Source: Ignavibacteriales bacterium (GTDB taxonomy: Bacteria; Bacteroidota; Ignavibacteria; Ignavibacteriales; Melioribacteraceae). From it: DNA of 24,365 nt. The notes under the pieces were generated by a model that was not told where the DNA came from, did no database searches, and saw only the letters and a program-made list of their open reading frames with translations. Of the stretch, positions 16,415-23,358 are shown in pieces. The position numbers were made by a program, and so were the translations under genes. The DNA lies in contig JAFGID010000147.1 in assembly GCA_016929735.1 (NCBI GenBank), positions 1 through 24,365 on the forward strand, in the 5' to 3' direction. Every line of letters starts with the position of its first letter. Positions within the stretch are counted from its first letter, which is position 1.

Positions 16415-16828
16415 ATGCAAGTAGTTCAAGAATTCAAGAAATTTATCATGCGAGGAAATGTGATAGATTTAGCTGTAGCTATCATTATTGGTGCAGCTTT
16501 CGGGAAGATAGTTACTTCGTTAGTAAATGATATCATATTGCCTCCAGTCGGATTATTAGTGGGTGGAGTTAATTTTTCAAGTTTAAGTATTACTATCCAA
16601 GCCCCGGTCATTGATACTGCTGGACAAATTATAAAAGAAGGCATATCAATTAATTATGGAAACTTTCTTCAGACAATATTTGATTTTTTAATTATTGCTG
16701 CTGCAATATTTTTCTTCATTAAAACCTTTAATAAATTAAATAAAAAAGAAGAACCAAAACCTGCACCCAAAGAAATCCCCGCAGATATTCAATTGTTAAA
16801 AGAAATCAGAGATTTGCTTAAGAAATAA
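16415..16828 (+). CDS. mscL: Large-conductance mechanosensitive channel MscL
   Basis: Inner-membrane channel that opens under membrane tension to release solutes during hypo-osmotic shock. The 137-residue product has the N-terminal helix with EFKKFIMRGNVIDLAVAIIIGAAFGKIV leading into the pore-lining TM1 (about residues 15-45), described here by its start and end only. A periplasmic loop with SINYGNFLQ, TM2 (about 85-108) and a charged C-terminal helix follow. Length and motifs are normal. No strong ribosome site is visible before the ATG. The asparaginase-like gene follows after only three bases and an isoprenylcysteine-methyltransferase-like gene after that, so mscL probably leads a three-gene operon. 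Confidence 0.94.
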   Translation: MQVVQEFKKFIMRGNVIDLAVAIIIGAAFGKIVTSLVNDIILPPVGLLVGGVNFSSLSITIQAPVIDTAGQIIKEGISINYGNFLQTIFDFLIIAAAIFFFIKTFNKLNKKEEPKPAPKEIPADIQLLKEIRDLLKK

Positions 16829-16831
16829 TAT

Positions 16832-17323
16832 ATGAAGATACAATTGTTCATAACAGGCGGAACGTTCGATAAAGAGTATGATGAATTAACGGGTAAATTA
16901 TTTTTCAAAGATTCACATTTAAAAGAGATGCTTCAAATTGCCCGTAACAAAGTTGAACTAGATATAAAAACTTTAATGATGATGGATTCACTTGATATGA
17001 CTGATGATGATAGGAAAATAATTGCTTTGAATTGTAAAAAATCCGAACATACAAAAATATTAATAACACACGGAACTGATACAATGGTTGATACTGCAAA
17101 GGTAATTGCAAAGCTTGTAAAAGACAAAACAATTGTAATAACGGGTGCTATGATACCGTATACATTTGGAAGTTCGGATGGATTATTCAATTTGGGTGCA
17201 TCTATTGTGGCTGTACAGACTTTACCTATTGGTGTTTATATTTGTATGAATGGAAGAATATTTAATTATAACAAAGTTAGGAAAAATAAAAAAATTGGAA
17301 TATTTGAAGAAATTGAAAAATAA
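16832..17323 (+). CDS. Short asparaginase-domain protein (N-terminal domain only)
   Basis: The 163-residue product corresponds to the larger, catalytic N-terminal domain of type I/II L-asparaginases, which are about 330 residues long. It keeps ITGGTFDK with Thr11, the second active-site pair THGTDTM with Thr82 and Asp83, the TGAMIPY segment and a lysine (Lys148 in NYNKVRK) that could be the catalytic one. The C-terminal domain, which completes the active site from the neighbouring subunit, is absent. No remnant of it follows in any frame before the next gene 21 bases later. Short proteins of this kind occur in other bacteria, so this looks like a genuine variant rather than a broken gene. Whether it hydrolyses asparagine is open. 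It starts three bases after mscL. Confidence 0.85.
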   Translation: MKIQLFITGGTFDKEYDELTGKLFFKDSHLKEMLQIARNKVELDIKTLMMMDSLDMTDDDRKIIALNCKKSEHTKILITHGTDTMVDTAKVIAKLVKDKTIVITGAMIPYTFGSSDGLFNLGASIVAVQTLPIGVYICMNGRIFNYNKVRKNKKIGIFEEIEK

Positions 17324-17344
17324 AGTTAATAGGAAATTCTGTAG

Positions 17345-17812
17345 ATGCCAAAAAAATATTTAATTCTGTCAATTCTATGTATGTTAGCAATTCCTATAGT
17401 CTCTGATTTTAGCGTAAGTCTAAACAATCCTTATTTATGGATGATTGGGATAATATTTTTTCTAACCGGGGTAGTATTTATTGTTAAGGGACGTAATTTA
17501 CTAATTATATATGGGGAAATGGAAAAGAATAATTTTTCTAATACATCTTCTGTTGTATCAAGAAATTTATATTCGATAATCAGACATCCTCAATATTTCG
17601 GTATCATATTAATCTTAATAGGTATAATTTGCTTTTATCAGAACTTAATTGGTTTTGGTTTCTTTATTATAGGTATATTGCTTCTTTATATCCAATCCAT
17701 AAAAGAAGAAAAATTTTGTAATTCTATATTTGCTGATGAGTATGAAAAATATTGTAAAATTGTCCCAAGATTCAATCTTTTTTCTGGCATACTCAAAAAA
17801 AATAAACTTTAA
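17345..17812 (+). CDS. Isoprenylcysteine carboxyl methyltransferase-like membrane protein
   Basis: 155-residue membrane protein with about four hydrophobic segments and the conserved C-terminal pattern of the ICMT/phospholipid-methyltransferase superfamily. That pattern is LYSIIRHPQYFG near residue 75, then a hydrophobic hairpin, then EEKFCNSIFADEYEKYCKIVPRF. In the superfamily, the RHPxYxG and EExxL...Y..Y elements bind S-adenosylmethionine. Bacterial members have few known substrates; protein prenylation is not expected, so a lipid or small-molecule methyl acceptor is more likely. It closes the mscL-asparaginase cluster, 21 bases after the asparaginase-like stop. I would not assign a narrower function. 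Confidence 0.82.
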   Translation: MPKKYLILSILCMLAIPIVSDFSVSLNNPYLWMIGIIFFLTGVVFIVKGRNLLIIYGEMEKNNFSNTSSVVSRNLYSIIRHPQYFGIILILIGIICFYQNLIGFGFFIIGILLLYIQSIKEEKFCNSIFADEYEKYCKIVPRFNLFSGILKKNKL

Positions 17813-17839
17813 AAATTTTAAATGGTTATCAAAATATTT

Positions 17840-17847
17840 TAATTTTG
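17840..17847 (+). promoter_or_regulatory. Likely FCB-type -7 promoter element before the GH13 gene
   Basis: TAATTTTG followed by CA fits TAnnTTTG and lies 40 bases before the GH13 start, in the 74-base gap after the methyltransferase-like gene. No TTG is seen at the expected -33 position. Confidence 0.4.
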
Positions 17848-17886
17848 CAATATTTATTTATCTCGAAAACAAAAAAATAAAATAAA

Positions 17887-19998
17887 ATGAAACTTAAATA
17901 TTCAACATTTAAAAAGTTAATGCTTATGATTCTGTTTTCACTTTACACAAATATATGGGGAGATGATATTACTTTAAGTGAGTTAAAACTGAGAGAACCC
18001 CTCGATAAGAAAATCAGGATAAAAGAAGATAAACATCTTGATTCATTATTCTCTCAAAAAAAACTTGGGTCATTTGTCCAAAACAATGTAACATACTTCA
18101 GACTGTTTGCTCCAAATGCGATAAAAGTTGTTTTAGTCACATTGAGCAAGCCTACTGATTTAAATTTAAATTATTACGAAATGAAGCGAGATGAAGAGGG
18201 TGTATGGGAAGCAGTGCTGGAAGGTGAAAGATATGGCCTTTTTTATGGATATAAAGTTTATAGTGCAGGTAATGGACATGAACCTTTACCAATATGCATT
18301 GATCCGTATTCAAAAGCAGTTGCTTCTTTTACGACATTTCTAAATCCACGAATGAGCATAGTTTATAAGGATAATTACGATTGGGAGGATGATACTTGGA
18401 TTAAGAGAGATTGGTTAGATCATATAATATATGAAATGCACATAAAAGATATTACAGCCCATCCGAGTTCAGGTGCTAATTCACTTGGAACTTACAAAGG
18501 TCTAATTGAAAAAGATATATGCGGTGGAATAAATTATATAAAATCACTTGGTGTTAATACGGTTGAGTTGCTTCCTGCACAAGAATTTGGATATTACGAA
18601 ATTCCATATCTTGATTCTTTAAATGGATTTTTCAACACTTGGAATCCTTATGAAAGAAATCATTGGGGTTATATGACTGCTGCATTTTTTGCACCTACTG
18701 CATATTATTGCTATCCGAGAGGTTCAATTAAAGATAGTGTATGGATAGGAACTTCAGGTGAACAAGTTAAGCAATTCAAGGATATGGTTAAAGCTTTTCA
18801 CAAAGAAGGCATCGCTGTAATCATGGATGTAGTTTATAACCATTTATCTCAATATGAAGTTGGCAATTTAAAACAAATTGATAAGGAATATTATTTTAGA
18901 ATAGATGAAGAAGGAAATTTAATTGCTCAGAGTGGATGTGGCAATGACTTAAAAACTGAAAGACCGATGTTGAGACGATTAATTGTGGAATCAATTTTAT
19001 ACTGGATGACTGAATATCATATTGATGGTTTTCGATTTGATTTAGGAAAATTAATTGATTGGGAAACGGTTGAAGAAATAATTAGAGAAGCAAAGTTAAT
19101 TAATCCTGATGTAATAATCGTGTGTGAACCATGGGGTGGGGGTTATGATCCGACAGGGTTTTCAGAGCGTGGATGGAGTGCATGGAATGACCAAATTCGT
19201 AATGGAATTAAAGGTGAAAATCCTAGAAATGGGCATGGATGGCTCTTTGGAAAGTGGTATGGTAACAATAATATTGAAAGAATTAAAAGTTACATTCGTG
19301 GAACACTTACTAAAGATGAACACGGATTATTCCTTGATGCTGCTCACTCAGTTAATTATTTGGAATCTCATGACGGATATACGTTTGGTGATTTTATTAG
19401 GATTGGAATAGGTGAAGTAAAAGAAAATGATAAAATTAGTAATATTAACGAACATATAAAATTATCACCTAATCAGTTAAAACTAAATAAGTTAGGAGCA
19501 TTATTTTTATTTGTATCTAAAGGAATTACAATGATTAATTCAGGGCAGGAATTTGCCCGTTCTAAAGTAATTGCTGACGACCCAAGAGTTAATGATCCGA
19601 ATAAATTAAAAATTGACCATAATTCTTATGATAAGGATAATGAAACTAATTATATAAATTTTACTCATGCTGAAATTAATTCTAATCTTTTGGAATATTA
19701 TAAAGGATTAATAAATTTAAGAAAGACATACGATGCCTTTCGACATTGTAATTACGAGGATGTTAATTTTTTTGATCTCGATGAGGAATTTGGGCTAGCA
19801 TTTTCGATTATTTATAAAGGGAACTCCTTTATAGTAATTATGAATGCTGAACAGGATAAGGATTTAAATTTCAAATTACCTGAAGGCGATTGGTCAGTAT
19901 TGGTTGATAATAATTTCTCAGGTATATTAGAATTACGAGAAGTTAATTCAGAAATCTCCATCCCTGCTATTAGTGGGGTTGTTTTAAAAAGAAAATAA
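17887..19998 (+). CDS. GH13 alpha-glucan debranching-type enzyme (pullulanase/isoamylase-like), exported
   Basis: Alpha-amylase superfamily enzyme, probably cleaving alpha-1,6 branches of starch or glycogen-like glucans. The 703-residue product has a signal-peptide-like N-terminus (about 1-24), a CBM48 beta domain (about 55-130, FRLFAPNAIKVVLV), then the TIM barrel. The latter shows NHWGYMTAAFFAPTAYY, the debranching-type NxWGY signature, and the four GH13 regions: DVVYNH, DGFRFDLGK with nucleophile Asp385, VIIVCEPWGG with acid/base Glu414, and YLESHDGYT with Asp496. A C-terminal beta domain ends the protein. It lacks a type IX sorting domain, so periplasmic or outer-membrane placement is more likely than release. 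The exported protein gene downstream follows after 18 bases. Pullulanase versus isoamylase activity is not decided by the motifs. Confidence 0.9.
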   Translation: MKLKYSTFKKLMLMILFSLYTNIWGDDITLSELKLREPLDKKIRIKEDKHLDSLFSQKKLGSFVQNNVTYFRLFAPNAIKVVLVTLSKPTDLNLNYYEMKRDEEGVWEAVLEGERYGLFYGYKVYSAGNGHEPLPICIDPYSKAVASFTTFLNPRMSIVYKDNYDWEDDTWIKRDWLDHIIYEMHIKDITAHPSSGANSLGTYKGLIEKDICGGINYIKSLGVNTVELLPAQEFGYYEIPYLDSLNGFFNTWNPYERNHWGYMTAAFFAPTAYYCYPRGSIKDSVWIGTSGEQVKQFKDMVKAFHKEGIAVIMDVVYNHLSQYEVGNLKQIDKEYYFRIDEEGNLIAQSGCGNDLKTERPMLRRLIVESILYWMTEYHIDGFRFDLGKLIDWETVEEIIREAKLINPDVIIVCEPWGGGYDPTGFSERGWSAWNDQIRNGIKGENPRNGHGWLFGKWYGNNNIERIKSYIRGTLTKDEHGLFLDAAHSVNYLESHDGYTFGDFIRIGIGEVKENDKISNINEHIKLSPNQLKLNKLGALFLFVSKGITMINSGQEFARSKVIADDPRVNDPNKLKIDHNSYDKDNETNYINFTHAEINSNLLEYYKGLINLRKTYDAFRHCNYEDVNFFDLDEEFGLAFSIIYKGNSFIVIMNAEQDKDLNFKLPEGDWSVLVDNNFSGILELREVNSEISIPAISGVVLKRK

Positions 19999-20016
19999 AT
20001 ATTATTGGAGGATTAA

Positions 20017-20691
20017 ATGAAAAAATATTTTTTATTAATACTACTTTTATCGCTTAATACCAATGCTCAGAGAAGCCAGTATAAATATTTTGATCAGACA
20101 AAGAGTATAAGTGGTGTGACAAAATTGAGCAGCACAAATTTAAACTATACTGGTAATGCTTTAGAAATATTAAAATGGACTGATAACTCTGGTCAAAATA
20201 CTCTTATCTTATCAATAACCAAAGAAATTACAAAAAGAGATAGTTATGGAGAAGAATATTTTGAAAAGGAATTATATATTTATCATTACATAAAAGAATC
20301 AAATGGGAAAACAAAATTATCACGAAAAATTACAGATAACATCAGAGACTGTCCATTTGATATAACTTTAGAATTTATTAAGAATTCTCTTACAATTACC
20401 GACCTTGATAAAAATGGTTATAGTGAAATATGTGTTCTGTATAAATTGTGTTGCAGGAGTGATGTGTCACCTTCAGATATGAAATTAATGATGTTGGAAA
20501 AAGGAAATAAATATGCTCTTCGTGGTACTATGCTAGTAGATATCATTCCTCAACCTGAACTTCAAGAGTATATAGATGAATACGGATGGGGAAAGTATAA
20601 AGTTGACCCCGCGTTCAATAGTGCAAATAGTAAGTTATTAAAATTTGCAAAGCAGCAATGGGAAAAGTTTAAATACGAGTCTTTTGAATAA
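20017..20691 (+). CDS. Exported protein of unknown function (M949_RS01915-like)
   Basis: 224-residue protein with a signal peptide (about 1-18, ending NTNA before Q). The mature part is mostly beta. Its best landmark is LTITDLDKNGYSEICVLYK followed by CCRSDVSPSDMKLMM near residues 127-160. The DLDKNGYSE segment resembles an integrin-repeat-like calcium loop. The combination recalls a Bacteroidetes family named after M949_RS01915, annotated as linked to surface polysaccharide, but this is recognition from memory and unconfirmed. A clear ribosome site (GGAGG) precedes the ATG, 18 bases after the GH13 gene, so the two are likely one operon. No enzymatic motif is visible. Confidence 0.75.
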   Translation: MKKYFLLILLLSLNTNAQRSQYKYFDQTKSISGVTKLSSTNLNYTGNALEILKWTDNSGQNTLILSITKEITKRDSYGEEYFEKELYIYHYIKESNGKTKLSRKITDNIRDCPFDITLEFIKNSLTITDLDKNGYSEICVLYKLCCRSDVSPSDMKLMMLEKGNKYALRGTMLVDIIPQPELQEYIDEYGWGKYKVDPAFNSANSKLLKFAKQQWEKFKYESFE

Positions 20692-20721
20692 TAATTGATT
20701 CTTGTTTGAGAAAATTGCAAT

Positions 20722-21072
20722 ATGAAGTATAAAGTTTTACAACCACATCAATTTAACAAAGATATACCTTTGAAAATTAAAAAAGGTGATATTATATTTG
20801 TTGGTGAGAAATATTCAGGTAATGATAATTGGAAGGATTGGATAAAATGTACAAATCAGGAAAATGTGAGTGGGTGGGTTCCAGTGCATATACTAAAGAT
20901 TAAAAATAGTTTAGCAACCGTTTTAAAAGATTATGACGATATCGAATTGAATGTAAATAAAGATGAGATAGTAGTTGGCGAAGAGATAGTGAATGGATGG
21001 TTGCGATGTAAAAAAATAAATGAGAATAAAGTTGGGTGGATACCACTCGAGAATTTAAAAGAAATAAATTAA
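20722..21072 (+). CDS. Tandem SH3-like domain protein
   Basis: 116-residue protein made of two bacterial SH3-like units. The first (about residues 4-58) ends GWVPVHILKI and the second (about 62-115) ends GWIPLENLKEI. Each has the LK(I/V)xKGD or LNVNKDE opening and a W-(I/L)-(K/R)-C strand, which marks an internal duplication. No signal peptide or membrane segment is present, so it is probably cytoplasmic, unlike wall-binding SH3b proteins. Such domains bind peptides or glycans, and there is no way to name the ligand. The start ATG follows the previous stop by 30 bases without a strong ribosome site. A Pur-alpha-like gene begins 26 bases downstream. Confidence 0.82.
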   Translation: MKYKVLQPHQFNKDIPLKIKKGDIIFVGEKYSGNDNWKDWIKCTNQENVSGWVPVHILKIKNSLATVLKDYDDIELNVNKDEIVVGEEIVNGWLRCKKINENKVGWIPLENLKEIN

Positions 21073-21098
21073 TCAAGAAACCAAACTGGAGAAAATTA

Positions 21099-21308
21099 AT
21101 GGTAGAAGCGTTGAAATCCGAAAGGATTAAGATTGGCAGCAGAACTTTTTTCTTTGATTTACTAGAAGCAAAGGATGGTTCGAAATATGTAAAGATTTCA
21201 GAAAGCCGCAGAGATGAAAAAGAAGACAAATTTAAAAGACAGTCAATTATGGTTTTTAGTGAAGGATTTGAAGATTTTAAGAATGCATTTGATAAGATTA
21301 CTCAGTAA
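21099..21308 (+). CDS. Pur-alpha-like nucleic-acid-binding protein (DUF3276)
   Basis: 69-residue single PUR repeat protein of the Bacteroidetes/Spirochaete type, which binds single-stranded DNA and RNA as a dimer. The pattern is clear: a beta sheet with RTFFFDLLEAKDGSKYVKISESR, then IMVFSEGFEDFKNAFDKI as the final strand and helix. The start is the ATG at 21099, preceded by a GGAG ribosome site (21088-21091). A longer in-frame form from 21036 would overlap the SH3 gene and add residues absent in the family. It lies 24 bases before the photolyase and may share its transcript. A link to DNA repair is suggested only by the neighbour. Confidence 0.88.
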   Translation: MVEALKSERIKIGSRTFFFDLLEAKDGSKYVKISESRRDEKEDKFKRQSIMVFSEGFEDFKNAFDKITQ

Positions 21309-21331
21309 TATCTAAATAACTCTTTGAAAAA

Positions 21332-22684
21332 ATGAACCTAAATAGAGTAGGAAAATTAAACAATTGCGAAATCAAAAAAAGCCCGATTGTCTATTGGCTA
21401 AGCAGAGAACACCGAGTAGATTATAATTGGGCTATTCTATTTGGTTTAGAACTAGCAAAGTCCTTAAACACAATTTTGATTATTGTTTTTAATTTAGTAC
21501 CATCTTTTTTAAATGCAACTTTACGACAATATTCTTTTATGCTTAAAGGGTTGAAAGAGGTTCATTCAGAACTTTCTAATTTAAATATTCCATTCTTTAT
21601 TACCACCGGGCAACCGGAAAATAATGTTACGCATTTTTTATCGGATGTAAAAGCAGGTGCTTTGCTAACGGATTTCGACCCTTTAAAAATCAAAATGCAA
21701 TGGAAAAATAATATTTTAAAAGTTCTTAAAATTCCTTTTTATGAAGTTGATTCGCATAATATTGTTCCTTGTTGGCTCGCATCAAACAAACAGGAATTCG
21801 GTGCATATACTATTCGGCCAAAAATAAAAAAAATACTTGACGAATATTTAGATGATTTTCCAAAGCTTAAAAAGCAGAATACATCTATTGATTTACCTGA
21901 ATTTGCTCTTGAAAAATTATTTAATAAAATAGAAGTTGATAATGATGTAAAAGAAATTGATTGGTTAAAGCCGGGTGCTGACAAGGCAAAAAAAGTCTTA
22001 AGAAGATTTATAAAAGAAAAATTGGATAAATATCAAAGTGATAGAAATGATCCCAACAAAGATGCAATTTCGAATTTGTCTCCATACTTGCATTTTGGTC
22101 AAATATCTTCGCAGTATATTGCAAAAGAAATTTTGAAATCAGATACTTCTTCAGAAGCAAAGGAATCTTTTCTTGAAGAGTTAATTGTAAGAAAAGAATT
22201 GTCAGACAATTTTTGTTATTACAACAGAAATTATGATAACTTTGATGGTTTTCCTCAATGGGCTAAAAATACTTTACAAGAACATTTAAAAGATAAACGG
22301 GAATTTGAATATTCACTTAAGGAATTTGAAAAGGCAAAAACGCATGATGAATTATGGAATTCAGCTCAGAATGAAATGGTGCTGACTGGTAAGATGCATG
22401 GCTATATGAGAATGTATTGGGCTAAAAAAATATTAGAATGGAGTGCTTCACCTCAAGAAGCTATGAACATCGCAATTTATTTAAATGACAAATATCAACT
22501 CGATGGCAGAGACCCAAATGGATATGCTGGAATTGCATGGTCAATCGGGGGGATGCACGACAGAGCATGGAGTGAGAGAAATATATTTGGTAAAGTCAGA
22601 TATATGAATTACAATGGATGTAAACGAAAGTTTGATGTAGAAGAGTATAGTGATAAATGGAGTGATAATTATTCTAAAACATAA
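21332..22684 (+). CDS. phr: Deoxyribodipyrimidine photolyase, class II (CPD)
   Basis: Flavin enzyme that uses light to split cyclobutane pyrimidine dimers. The 450-residue product fits class II: the N-terminal Rossmann domain begins PIVYWLSREHRVDYNWA, and the C-terminal FAD-binding helical domain includes SPYLHFGQISSQYIA (near residue 247). The class II signatures WNSAQNEMVLTGKMHGYMRMYWAKKILEW (near 343-371; described by its ends) and DGRDPNGYAGIAWSIGG (near 392) are present. Class II enzymes are less common in bacteria than class I. It ends the SH3-Pur-photolyase run; the next gene has its own likely promoter. The organism is therefore probably exposed to light or has such ancestry. Confidence 0.94.
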   Translation: MNLNRVGKLNNCEIKKSPIVYWLSREHRVDYNWAILFGLELAKSLNTILIIVFNLVPSFLNATLRQYSFMLKGLKEVHSELSNLNIPFFITTGQPENNVTHFLSDVKAGALLTDFDPLKIKMQWKNNILKVLKIPFYEVDSHNIVPCWLASNKQEFGAYTIRPKIKKILDEYLDDFPKLKKQNTSIDLPEFALEKLFNKIEVDNDVKEIDWLKPGADKAKKVLRRFIKEKLDKYQSDRNDPNKDAISNLSPYLHFGQISSQYIAKEILKSDTSSEAKESFLEELIVRKELSDNFCYYNRNYDNFDGFPQWAKNTLQEHLKDKREFEYSLKEFEKAKTHDELWNSAQNEMVLTGKMHGYMRMYWAKKILEWSASPQEAMNIAIYLNDKYQLDGRDPNGYAGIAWSIGGMHDRAWSERNIFGKVRYMNYNGCKRKFDVEEYSDKWSDNYSKT

Positions 22685-22691
22685 TAATAAA

Positions 22692-22722
22692 TTGTTAGTT
22701 ATAAAATATTTTTGTAATTTTG
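22692..22722 (+). promoter_or_regulatory. FCB-type promoter before the antitoxin/PIN/AlkD cassette
   Basis: TTG at 22692-22694, a 20-base spacer and TAATTTTG at 22715-22722 together match the Bacteroidetes consensus (TTG, about 19 bases, TAnnTTTG). This is the best promoter match in the window and lies 20 bases before the antitoxin start. Confidence 0.55.
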
Positions 22723-22742
22723 CATAAAAATTATTTAGTCAG

Positions 22743-22934
22743 ATGGAAAATATCATAATAACACTACCAAAAAGAAGATTAAAATTGAAAGCGAAAAATA
22801 TTACTGAAGCAATTTCAAAACTAAAAGAACTAAATAAAGATAATTTATCTAAGAATCTAAGGATAGTCGAGAAATACTTTGGTATGTTCAAACCATCAAA
22901 AAAAATAAATAAAACAGATTGGTATGAACAATAA
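22743..22934 (+). CDS. Small antitoxin-like protein paired with a PIN toxin
   Basis: 63-residue, strongly basic protein placed directly before a PIN-domain gene, with an 11-base overlap, the usual geometry of a type II antitoxin. I do not recognise its family. The first third (IIITLPKRRLKLKAKN) looks like a short beta pair and the middle like a helix. The C-terminus (VEKYFGMFKPSKKINKTDWYEQ, residues 42-63) resembles, in general character only, the toxin-binding tails of VapB antitoxins, where a Gly-hydrophobic-aromatic segment sits in the toxin groove. No ribbon-helix-helix or AbrB motif is obvious, so DNA binding is unproven. The assignment rests mainly on position. Confidence 0.65.
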   Translation: MENIIITLPKRRLKLKAKNITEAISKLKELNKDNLSKNLRIVEKYFGMFKPSKKINKTDWYEQ

Positions 22935-23358
22935 AAATGAATGTTTTGTAGATACTTCGGTTTTGCTCGAGCATATAAAAGGGAAAAGAATTGATTTTTT
23001 AAGTGATTTGATTTCTAATTTTGAATGTTGTATAAATCATATTGTTTATAGTGAATTTATTTATCACTTTATAGCAATTGCTACAGATAAAGCCCCTCTA
23101 ACAATTAAAGAATATAAAAAAATTAATAATGTCCTTTCAAAAAACAAACCTATTGAATTTTTGGATTTATTTTCAAAGTTAGATATGAACGAAGAAATCA
23201 TTAAGTATAGTTATAATCTTATGCTTAAGGCGAATCTTCTACCCAACGATGCACTTATAATCTCTACATGTAAAATTCACAAGATTGAATACTTAGCCTC
23301 TTTTGATTCTGACCTAATCACTGCCAATAGTAATGAATCAATTAATATTATTAGTTGA
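22924..23358 (+). CDS. PIN-domain ribonuclease, VapC-like toxin
   Basis: 144-residue PIN-domain protein, the family of VapC toxins that cleave tRNA or rRNA. The acidic catalytic residues are all present: Asp10 in FVDTSVL, Glu44 in VYSEF, Asp109 in LLPNDALII and Asp128 in ASFDSDL, at the spacing usual for PIN domains. Length is normal for VapC. Its start overlaps the small upstream gene by 11 bases, and its stop overlaps the TTG start of the AlkD-like gene, so all three are probably co-translated. Toxicity and the RNA target are inferences from the family. A housekeeping PIN nuclease is less likely given the small partner gene. Confidence 0.85.
   Translation: MNNKNECFVDTSVLLEHIKGKRIDFLSDLISNFECCINHIVYSEFIYHFIAIATDKAPLTIKEYKKINNVLSKNKPIEFLDLFSKLDMNEEIIKYSYNLMLKANLLPNDALIISTCKIHKIEYLASFDSDLITANSNESINIIS

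Noticed and set aside
16905..17190. Minus-strand ORFs opposite the asparaginase-like gene
   Set aside because: They are shadows of a coding region with clear catalytic motifs; low-complexity Ser/Ile-rich translations.
16832..17323. Asparaginase-like gene as a frameshifted pseudogene
   Set aside because: No remnant of the C-terminal domain follows; the next gene begins 21 bases after the stop and is unrelated.
19124..19411. 95-residue plus-strand ORF inside the GH13 gene
   Set aside because: Overlaps the catalytic core in another frame and has no homologous-looking features.
21036..21098. Longer start for the Pur-alpha-like gene at 21036
   Set aside because: It runs through the end of the SH3 gene and lacks a ribosome site; ATG 21099 has GGAG and the normal family length.
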